DNA of 25,168 bases from a virus, in the IMG/VR virus record IMGVR_UViG_3300029268_000125, positions 1 through 25,168 of that record; one strand, 5' to 3'. Positions 19,176 to 25,168 of this stretch are shown one piece after another. Under the pieces are notes generated by a model. The model saw only the letters and a list, made by a program, of their open reading frames with translations. It did not search any database and was not told the DNA's origin. The position numbers were made by a program, and so were the translations under genes. Each line of letters begins with the position of its first letter. Position 1 is the first letter of the stretch.

Positions 19176-19481
19176 ATGTTCACAAGTATATTCAAAACAC
19201 TCCTAACCAAAGTTAGGGCCATCCCCTTAGACCTCTACAAAGTCAGCGACGACTTCGACCCCGATGCCGCCCTAGCATTCAGCCGCGAGCAAGCCCCCCC
19301 GAGTTACTTGGCGGTAATGACAACCCTGCAAGACCGCATCGCCGATGCCGTCCTGCTGGTCAGCGCCATGGCGACATCGAAGGAGCCGGGCTTTGTCGCC
19401 CACGCCGCTGGCCAACTAAATGCCCTGCAGGAGCTGTGGGACGACTTAGAGCAGCGCAGGGCCGAGGCGGCCAAGCTGTAG
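19176..19481 (+). CDS. Hypothetical helical protein, 101 aa
   Basis: The 101-residue protein begins with an amphipathic basic helix (MFTSIFKTLLTKVRAIPLDL), then an acidic patch (DDFDPDAALAF) and two long helices (LQDRIADAVLLVSAMATSKE, LNALQELWDDLEQRRAEA). It might be a small scaffold-like or internal head protein, but no family is recognised. It is the last gene before a structured intergenic region. Confidence 0.5.
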   Translation: MFTSIFKTLLTKVRAIPLDLYKVSDDFDPDAALAFSREQAPPSYLAVMTTLQDRIADAVLLVSAMATSKEPGFVAHAAGQLNALQELWDDLEQRRAEAAKL

Positions 19482-19559
19482 GTTCCCGCTCGGGTATAAA
19501 AAGCCGCCGCCCGACCGCTTTATACCATGTCGGGTATAGCCGACATCCCGCTCGGGAAC
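19482..19559 (+). ncRNA. Candidate three-way-junction RNA structure after gene 19176-19481
   Basis: Directly after the stop codon, GTTCCCG (19482-19488) pairs with CGGGAAC (19553-19559). Inside are two hairpins: GGTATAAAAAGC/GCTTTATACC (19493-19504 with 19517-19526, two bulged A) and ATGTCGG/CCGACAT (19527-19533 with 19540-19546, loop GTATAG). Together they give a closed three-way junction of 78 nt. It may be a processing, attenuation or packaging signal. The 87-codon frame starting in it (19527) is not convincing as a gene. Confidence 0.5.
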
Positions 19560-19932
19560 GCAACGCTACACCGGTCACGCTACACCATCAATCCACTGTT
19601 TGATTTACAACCCCCAGATGAACTCTCAGTCGATCTCCGGCCGCCAGCACAAACAGCATACCCTTTAAGCCATTCTCGCCAAATGTCCTCGGAAGCCATT
19701 TGCAAGCAATGCGCATCATTCCCCCCAAAGATCCCAAAAGCATCTTCCGCCCCAATCCCCTGCCATTCGCCATTCCCGAATAGCGAATAAATTCACATTG
19801 TAAAACATTCCCCTTGCGGTGTGTGCGGTTGTGTGCTATTAGTAAGCGGAAGTGAGGCCCCGCGCCTCCTTCTACGGTCCTGCGCGCCGTTCCCCAAAAT
19901 GCGCTGGCGCACCACTTGAGGGGTTTTTCCTT
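19560..19932 (+). promoter_or_regulatory. Regulatory gap before the scaffold-capsid operon
   Basis: No convincing gene. An ATTCGC-ATT/AAT-GCGAAT hairpin lies at 19765-19788. TTGCGG (19814-19819), a 17-bp spacer and TATTAG (19837-19842) form a weak promoter candidate. TGCGCTGGCGCA (19900-19911), enclosed by CCCC/GGGG and followed by TTTTT (19924-19928), resembles a weak intrinsic terminator or attenuator just before the scaffold ATG. Confidence 0.35.
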
Positions 19933-20970
19933 ATGGCAACAGACACGACGACCGACACGGTCGCAGCGAAAGCAGACGACGTTGATGTAGTTTCTATGGC
20001 TTTGGCCGATCTGGGCATCCCGCCCGCACCGGCCCCCGAGCCAGAGGACGAAACGGAGTCTGAGGAAACGATCTCTGACAATTCTGACGAAACAGAGGAC
20101 ACCGAGGAGAAATCCGAAGAGTCCGGTGAAGATCCCGTCACTGAACCCGAGGACAGCGAGGAGGACGAGCCGGCCGATACAGAAGCCGGCGCCGAGGCCC
20201 CGAAGGACAAGGTTCAGAAGCGGATCGACAAGTTGGTCGCCAAGCAGCGTGAGTCCGAAGAGCGGGCCACCGCCGTCTCGGCCGAACTAGAACAGCTAAA
20301 AGCCGCCAGGGCGGAACTAGAGGCCCAGCTTAACCAGACCAGCCGCCCCATCCTCTCTCCGTCCGCCGACAATCCGTTGGCCGACGTTGATGGTGAAGAG
20401 GTCTTGGAGCAGCGCGTGCAGAACGCTCAAGCGGTAAGACGCTGGGCCCTGCAACATAGCGACGGCACCACGATCAAGAAACCGGATGGTTCGGAGCAGT
20501 TCATTAGCGGCGACGAGGTGAAAGATTACCTCATCAAAGCCGATGACATCCTCACCGTGCATGCGCCAGCGCGCAGGGCGTGGCTCTCGCAAAGAGCCCC
20601 TGCCGTCGAGGCGGCGAAGTCCATCTTCCCCGACCTCTTCAAGTCCGGCACGGACCTCAACAAAGCCTACCAGGCTACGGTCAAGTCGGCCCCGGAACTG
20701 TTGCGCATCCCGCAGCATGAATACTGGATCGGCCTCGCCCTCTACGGAGAGCAAGCCCTCATGGCCTCGCAAAAGGCCAAGGAGGCCAAGGCCGCCGCCG
20801 AGAAAAAGGTTTCGTCAAAGAAGTCAGAATCTAAGCCCCCATCCGCTGTGAAGCCGGTCAGCACGTCTAAGTCTGCCACCAAAGGCAGCTCTGCTGCAAA
20901 AAACCGCATCCTGTCAGGAGATGTTTCAATGGACGCCATTGAGGCATTCGTCTCCGAGGGACTGCTCTAA
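19933..20970 (+). CDS. Phage capsid scaffolding protein
   Basis: The 345-residue protein has the composition of a scaffold: an extremely acidic, disordered N-terminus (about 35-95, runs of Glu, Asp and Ser), a coiled coil (about 95-140: KVQKRIDKLVAKQRESEERA), a helical middle and a Lys/Ser/Ala-rich basic tail (about 285-330) that would bind the capsid protein. It should direct prohead assembly and leave before DNA filling. It lies 33 bp before the major capsid gene, as scaffolds usually do. The start at 19933 is preferred over 19852, whose extra residues cross the terminator-like hairpin. Confidence 0.75.
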   Translation: MATDTTTDTVAAKADDVDVVSMALADLGIPPAPAPEPEDETESEETISDNSDETEDTEEKSEESGEDPVTEPEDSEEDEPADTEAGAEAPKDKVQKRIDKLVAKQRESEERATAVSAELEQLKAARAELEAQLNQTSRPILSPSADNPLADVDGEEVLEQRVQNAQAVRRWALQHSDGTTIKKPDGSEQFISGDEVKDYLIKADDILTVHAPARRAWLSQRAPAVEAAKSIFPDLFKSGTDLNKAYQATVKSAPELLRIPQHEYWIGLALYGEQALMASQKAKEAKAAAEKKVSSKKSESKPPSAVKPVSTSKSATKGSSAAKNRILSGDVSMDAIEAFVSEGLL

Positions 20971-21003
20971 ACCGCAATCACTACTTAGAAAATTCACAAC
21001 ACT

Positions 21004-22014
21004 ATGTCCCAAGGACTTGTTCACCCCGCAGTTGGTCTTCGTGAAGACCTGGCTGACGTTATCTCGGTTGTAGACGCAAAAAACACGCCTGTAAGTTCTA
21101 TGGCGAAGAAGGGCCAAGATTTATCTAATGGCTCAGTTTTTTCGTGGCAAGCCGACAGCTACAACGACCCGTCGTTCGGCGGCGTCCTCACCAACGCCGA
21201 TGTCAGCACCTTCGCTGATCCGGCCGCTAACCGCGCCCTCCTCTCTGGCCGCGCCCAGAAGTTCCGCCGTTCCATCAAGGTCGATGACTTTGCCCAGAAC
21301 GTCGATAACATCGCCGGCGTTGGTAAGAAAAAGGAAATGGCCCGTGGCGTTTCCCGCTCGTTGGTTGAAATCGCCCGTGACTTGGAATCCGCCATTTGTT
21401 CCGACAATGACTCGCAAGAGCAGACCGGCGCAACGCCGTTCAAGACTCGCGGCCTCGGCAGTTGGGTAAACAGCGCCGCGCAAAGCGATTTGCCCGTGCC
21501 GGCCAACTTCCGCACCCCGGCCGCCAGCATCAACAACACCAACCTCGCCGCCCTCACCGAAGCCAACGTGCAGAGCATGCTCCAGTCGATCTACACGGTC
21601 ACTGGCCAGATCAGCACGATGGTCCTGGTTTGCGGACCCGAGCTGAAGCGCAAGTTCACCGAGTTCACACGCTTCGCCACCGGCGCTGACTCCGCGCAAG
21701 AGTTGTCCATCCGCACGTTCACCCAGCCTACAGAGGCCCGGAAGATCACTGCGAAGGTGGACACCTTTGAAGGTGACTTCGGCACAATTAGCCTGTTGCC
21801 ATCACTGTTCAACGCGAAGGACCAGAACGAAGCCACCCAGCTTCGCCGTGGCTACCTGCTGGACCCGAACATGATCGAGTTGCGTTACGGCCGTCGCCCC
21901 CGCTTCCAAGAGCTGGAAGACCAAGGCGGCGGACCTCGCGGCCTCATCGACGCCATCTGCGCGCTCGTTTGCTGGAATCCGAAGTCCCTCGGTAAGTTCC
22001 ACGCGACTTCCTAG
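21004..22014 (+). CDS. Major capsid protein, SU10/DUF5309-type
   Basis: The 336-residue protein follows the SU10-type (DUF5309) capsid pattern: an N-terminal DLADVISVVDAKNTPVSSMA, then a NGSVFSWQADSY strand, RRSIKVDDFAQNVD, an E-loop or spine helix (SRSLVEIARDLESAI), a central QTGATPFKTRGLGSW segment and a C-terminal strand block (GTISLLPSLFN, YLLDPNMIELRYGR). It forms the HK97-fold shell. The gene sits between scaffold and decoration genes, as expected. Confidence 0.82.
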   Translation: MSQGLVHPAVGLREDLADVISVVDAKNTPVSSMAKKGQDLSNGSVFSWQADSYNDPSFGGVLTNADVSTFADPAANRALLSGRAQKFRRSIKVDDFAQNVDNIAGVGKKKEMARGVSRSLVEIARDLESAICSDNDSQEQTGATPFKTRGLGSWVNSAAQSDLPVPANFRTPAASINNTNLAALTEANVQSMLQSIYTVTGQISTMVLVCGPELKRKFTEFTRFATGADSAQELSIRTFTQPTEARKITAKVDTFEGDFGTISLLPSLFNAKDQNEATQLRRGYLLDPNMIELRYGRRPRFQELEDQGGGPRGLIDAICALVCWNPKSLGKFHATS

Positions 22015-22042
22015 TAACACCTAACAAGGAGAAATAATTACC

Positions 22043-22489
22043 ATGCAAGTCTACGAACTGCCCAACGAAACCAAAGCCGCAACCGGCTACACCCACAAGG
22101 CCATTGTCACGCACGCTGATCTCACCGAGACCACTGCGGCAACAGCTCAAAACCTAACGCTACTGTCGCTTGCGGCGGGAGATGTCGTGCAAAACGCAGC
22201 GTTCAAGCTGGTCACCAGCTTTGCTGACGCGGCCGACAGCGCCAACAACACAACGACCATGACTCTTAGCGGAGCCGGTTCTGCGGTTGTGGCCGCCATG
22301 CAGGCAAACGCCAACGGCACTCCGGTGCTGTATAAAGCGTTCACCGCTACCTCGCCGGTCACGGTCGCCAGTGGCACCAGCACCGTGCAGCTCACCGTTG
22401 GCACCCCTGCGGCGACCAAAACGCTTGCCGCGCTTACCACCGGAGAACTGCATGTGTTCTTCGCCGTGAACAAGCTGGCGAACCTCTAA
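22043..22489 (+). CDS. Probable head decoration/stabilisation protein
   Basis: The 148-residue protein is rich in Thr, Ala, Ser and Val and looks wholly beta-stranded (TTMTLSGAGSAVVAAMQANA, SPVTVASGTSTVQLTVGTPA, TTGELHVFFAVN). This fits a beta-sandwich capsid decoration or fibre-like protein. AAGGAG lies 12 nt before the start. Its position right after the major capsid gene is typical for such proteins. A family name cannot be given from sequence alone. Confidence 0.6.
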   Translation: MQVYELPNETKAATGYTHKAIVTHADLTETTAATAQNLTLLSLAAGDVVQNAAFKLVTSFADAADSANNTTTMTLSGAGSAVVAAMQANANGTPVLYKAFTATSPVTVASGTSTVQLTVGTPAATKTLAALTTGELHVFFAVNKLANL

Positions 22490-22511
22490 GACAAATGTCT
22501 TAACACTCTGT

Positions 22512-22531
22512 CGTCCGCTTCACGGCGGACG
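22512..22531 (+). promoter_or_regulatory. Seven-bp hairpin between decoration protein and next gene
   Basis: CGTCCGC (22512-22518) pairs with GCGGACG (22525-22531) around a six-base loop, in the 54-bp gap after the decoration gene. No T-run follows. It may modulate expression of the downstream portal operon or mark an mRNA processing site. Confidence 0.4.
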
Positions 22532-22543
22532 GCAGCAGTTAGG

Positions 22544-22906
22544 ATGTCAAATAGTCTCTGGTCAGAATTTGTCACCGATCTCGGCGACGATCTGGCTCAC
22601 GCAGTTAAGGAAGAATTGCTTACTGGATGGAACGCCTCGGCGGTCCTCTCCGGTGTGCGACAAAGCCGGATCGCTGAAGCCAACGCTCGTTTGGAGCATT
22701 GTGCCATCGAAGGCGTAGGGCAGCACACCATGAGCGTGGACGCCGATGTCTGGCATTCATGGCACGCCGCCGAGAATGGATGCTGGCACGACAAAGGCTT
22801 CCGCGACTGGTTCGCCAAGAAGCATCCCGAAACCACCGTTCCCTACACCCCTCGCAAAACCATGGTCGGCTACCGCCCCTCCGAAATAACCGGCATCTGT
22901 CCATGA
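22544..22906 (+). CDS. Hypothetical virion-region protein, 120 aa
   Basis: The 120-residue protein has a helical start (SLWSEFVTDLGDDLAHAVKE) and a Trp/His-rich middle (DADVWHSWHAAENGCWHDKG then FRDWFAKKHPET). The C-terminal GYRPSEITGIC may form a strand. The stop overlaps the portal start (ATGA), so it is coupled to portal synthesis and could be a head-completion or portal-partner protein. No family recognised. Confidence 0.55.
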   Translation: MSNSLWSEFVTDLGDDLAHAVKEELLTGWNASAVLSGVRQSRIAEANARLEHCAIEGVGQHTMSVDADVWHSWHAAENGCWHDKGFRDWFAKKHPETTVPYTPRKTMVGYRPSEITGICP

Positions 22907-25008
22907 TCGAATCCCCCGACCGCGAAAAGATCAGCGAGATCCTGTCCGACATCGACCAGGCCGATGCGGACGGTAGCCAATACGTTCAGCGTAAACTCCG
23001 CAACTGGAACACCCGATATTGTGTGTGGCCGGGACAGTCAGAGGATGGCCGCAAACACGCCGGCGCCATGGGCCGCCAGCCCTGGCCTTGGGACGGCGCA
23101 GCCGATACCCGTGTGCGATTGGCCGACAATATCATTCGGGACCATTGCGCTATCTTGACAAACGCATTCTTCAAGAGCCGCGTGCAGGTCCAGCCGGTGG
23201 AGAGCATGGACGCGGCGAAGCGCAACGCCGCCGAGACGGTGCTCAAGTGGCTTCTCTTCCAGCACTGCCTAGACGACCTCCGCCGCGAGATCCGCTTGGC
23301 CACCGAGTTCCGCGAGACCTACGGACTCTCGATCATGGCGATTGATTGGCAGCAGACGACCCGCACCGAGATCAAGCGGTTCACTATTGAGGAAGCCCAG
23401 ATGATGGTGGAGGAGTCGCAAGACCCCAACCTCGCCGCCCTCTTGGAGATCGTCATGGACCCGCTGCAAGAGGAGACCGCCGCCGAGTTGCTCGGCCAAG
23501 TCGTGCCCGAGTTGGGCAAGGTTTCCAAGGTCCGCGCCCTGCGCGACAAAGGCGAAGTCGAATGGGAGAGCCCCTACATTTTTGAATCAAAGCCCGTCTG
23601 GACCGCCCTTGAGGCTTGGGAGGATGTCATCTTCCCCATCCAGACCTTCTCTCTCCAGCGCGCCGCGTTCGTTGCCCGCAGAGAATTACTCAATGAAGTG
23701 GAGTTGCGCGAGCGGGCCGCTGTCGAGGGATGGGACGAGGATTGGGTTGAGGAAGCCGTCAAGCACAAGGGCCAGCTCAAGCGCATCCATCTTAACCTCC
23801 ACCGCACCGACCAGTTCCTCTTTGAGCAACTGCGCGACTTGATTGAAATTTGGCACGTCTTCCGCAAGGAGAACGACCCCAAGACCGACGCCATCCGCGT
23901 CACGCGCTCCGTCATCAGCTACCACATCCCCGACAAGGCCGCCATCCATGAGCTACTGCCCTACGCGCACGGCATGTATCCCTTTGTCGAGATGCCCCGC
24001 GAGCGCAGCACCCGCCCTCTCTTGGAGAGCCGTGGCATCCCCGAGCTAGTCCAGACCGCGCAGGAAGAAATCAAGATCCAACGCGACTACCGCGCCGACC
24101 GCGCCTCGATCAGTATTCTCCCGCCCGTCCGCGTGCCAGCCAACCGGGGCAAGTTTGACTTGGTCATGGGGCCCGGCGTCCAAATCCCCGAGCGTCGGCC
24201 TAACGAGATCGGCTGGATGGACCCGCCCCGCCCCGACTCCGGCAGCATTGAAGTGGAGAACGCCACCCGCTTTGACGTGAACAACTATTTCGGCCGCATG
24301 GCAGACGGTGTCCCGCCGCAGATGTCCATGATCCATACCCAAGAGATGATCGACAGCTACCTCTTGGACATGAAGCTCTGCGTGATCCAGACCATGGCGC
24401 TGGCCCAGCAGTATATGACGCCCGAAGAAGTTTCCCGCGTCACCGGCAACGCCTCGCTGGCTTTCAGCGCAAGCCCACAAGACATCCGTGGGCGATTTGA
24501 CATCACCGCCGAGTTTGACGCGCGGCTTTTGGACAGCGAGGCACTAGGCGCCAAGCTCGACTACTTGGCCAAGGTCTTGGTTCCCCTCGACAGCTTTGGG
24601 GTCATCGACCGGGCGGGCCTGGTCAAATACATGTTCCAAGCCGTCGATCCCAATATGGCGAGCATGCTGGTCCAAGACATCGGCGCCGCGACCCAGCAGG
24701 AGATCGAAGACGAGCAGGGCGCCTTTGCCAAGATCGCCGCCGGCACCGAGCCCCCGATGAAAGAAGGCGGCCAAAACGCCCAGGTCCGCTTGCAGACGCT
24801 CCAGCAAATCATCCAAAGCAACCCGGCCGTCTCCCAGCGTTACCAGCAGGACGAAATCTTCCGCCGCATGTTGGACGCCCGCATGCAGGCATTCAACTTC
24901 CAGCTCCAGCAGAGCCAAAACGCCGTCATCGGCCGGGTCGGCGCGCAGCCCGCGCTCCAGCAGATGGCGCAGGAGCAACAACTCGGAGGTCCGCAAGCAG
25001 CGGCATAA
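22903..25008 (+). CDS. Portal protein
   Basis: The 701-residue protein shows the podovirus-type portal layout: a helical N-terminus (DREKISEILSDIDQADADG), then WPWDGAADTRVRLADNIIRD, the clip/wing and stem region, a long helical middle (residues about 80-420), a MGPGVQIPERRPNEIGWMDP loop, and a Gln-rich C-terminal helical barrel (QQIIQSNPAVSQRYQQDEIF) ending in a Gln/Ala tail. It should form the dodecameric DNA entry ring for the terminase. The 701-residue length is large but within the range of such portals. The start at 22903 overlaps the preceding stop (ATGA); the extension to 22699 is in the wrong frame of that gene. Confidence 0.82.
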   Translation: MIESPDREKISEILSDIDQADADGSQYVQRKLRNWNTRYCVWPGQSEDGRKHAGAMGRQPWPWDGAADTRVRLADNIIRDHCAILTNAFFKSRVQVQPVESMDAAKRNAAETVLKWLLFQHCLDDLRREIRLATEFRETYGLSIMAIDWQQTTRTEIKRFTIEEAQMMVEESQDPNLAALLEIVMDPLQEETAAELLGQVVPELGKVSKVRALRDKGEVEWESPYIFESKPVWTALEAWEDVIFPIQTFSLQRAAFVARRELLNEVELRERAAVEGWDEDWVEEAVKHKGQLKRIHLNLHRTDQFLFEQLRDLIEIWHVFRKENDPKTDAIRVTRSVISYHIPDKAAIHELLPYAHGMYPFVEMPRERSTRPLLESRGIPELVQTAQEEIKIQRDYRADRASISILPPVRVPANRGKFDLVMGPGVQIPERRPNEIGWMDPPRPDSGSIEVENATRFDVNNYFGRMADGVPPQMSMIHTQEMIDSYLLDMKLCVIQTMALAQQYMTPEEVSRVTGNASLAFSASPQDIRGRFDITAEFDARLLDSEALGAKLDYLAKVLVPLDSFGVIDRAGLVKYMFQAVDPNMASMLVQDIGAATQQEIEDEQGAFAKIAAGTEPPMKEGGQNAQVRLQTLQQIIQSNPAVSQRYQQDEIFRRMLDARMQAFNFQLQQSQNAVIGRVGAQPALQQMAQEQQLGGPQAAA

Positions 25009-25011
25009 CTT

Positions 25012-25168
25012 ATGGCAGCTTTCCCCAACGTCTCCGTCCGCAACCTCGCCGGGTTTAACATCCCGCAGTTCAGCTCCATCGACCTTAACTACGTCGGCGC
25101 CACGAACAACCTCTCCACGGTCATCTACAGGGAAGGCGCCACCACAGTCGCCACCCTGACCTTCACCT
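25012..25168 (+). CDS. Virion gene, 5' end only
   Basis: Fifty-two codons from an ATG 4 bp after the portal stop run off the right edge. The start MAAFPNVSVRNLAGFNIPQF, then SSIDLNYVGATNNLSTVIYR and ATTVATLTFT, is Asn/Thr-rich and beta-like, as in tail or adaptor proteins. Too short for a family call; coupled position behind the portal suggests a head-tail or tail component. Confidence 0.6.
   Translation, partial: MAAFPNVSVRNLAGFNIPQFSSIDLNYVGATNNLSTVIYREGATTVATLTFT

Noticed and set aside
19527-19790. 87-residue plus-strand frame
   Set aside because: Starts in a structured RNA stem; Pro/Ser-rich with no fold-like pattern and no ribosome site.
20317-24480. Long minus-strand frames under scaffold, capsid and portal genes
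   Set aside because: Shadows of well-supported plus-strand virion genes.
1-25168. CRISPR array, rRNA or insertion sequence
   Set aside because: No regularly spaced repeats, rRNA sequence or transposase seen on either strand.

Overview
The window is a bacterial mobile region: a temperate, podovirus-like phage (about 3.2 kb to the right edge, most of it on the + strand) next to a small defence or island segment (1 to about 3.15 kb, - strand). The DNA is fairly GC-rich. Many start codons follow AC-rich leaders or overlap the previous stop (ATGA) instead of following a strong Shine-Dalgarno sequence. The UmuC remnant, the SU10-type capsid gene and the small phage genes recall prophages of Verrucomicrobiota-like bacteria. 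That host assignment is an inference from resemblance, not shown directly.

Region 1 (1-2247, - strand): a gene open for 671 codons runs off the left edge, beginning at 2015 or 1967. Just upstream is a 203-nt structured element with the architecture of a retron msr-msd RNA: 12-bp terminal inverted repeats (a1/a2), a TTAGC branch-point pentamer right after a1, a 7-bp hairpin with a TTT loop, and a long 14+6 bp hairpin as candidate msd. No reverse transcriptase is visible. If this is a retron, the RT should lie left of the window, and the large unrecognised protein would be its effector or accessory. This is the most interesting part of the window.

Region 2 (2248-3194): a gene-poor stretch, then an N-terminal remnant of a tyrosine integrase and the C-terminal end of a umuC-type polymerase gene. 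These look like scars of repeated integration.

Region 3 (3195-5208): a tyrosine integrase translationally coupled to a small lipoprotein, a promoter region with direct repeats, and an orphan 5' half of a CAT-anticodon tRNA (4867-4905). The half-tRNA is a candidate attachment core, but what lies on either side of it does not fit a simple prophage end.

Region 4 (5209-7928): divergent control region. Small early genes and a ribbon-helix-helix-like protein are on the - strand; an excisionase/MerR-like HTH protein on the + strand starts the rightward program.

Region 5 (7932-14364): replication and recombination. It holds a HTH protein, a winged-helix replication initiator carrying four palindromic iterons and an AT-rich stretch inside its gene (lambda-O-like origin), nuclease-fold proteins, a DnaB-type helicase, an SSB-like protein and a RecB/Cas4-like exonuclease.

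Region 6 (14361-16835): tightly packed microgenes, many overlapping by 4 nt, including a mini-HExxH protein, small membrane proteins, a zinc-ribbon protein and a DUF6378-like protein.

Region 7 (16832-25168): virion genes. Large terminase, a T7-like small basic protein, a structured intergenic region, scaffold, SU10-type major capsid, a probable head decoration protein, then the portal. The portal lies after the capsid, which is an unusual order.
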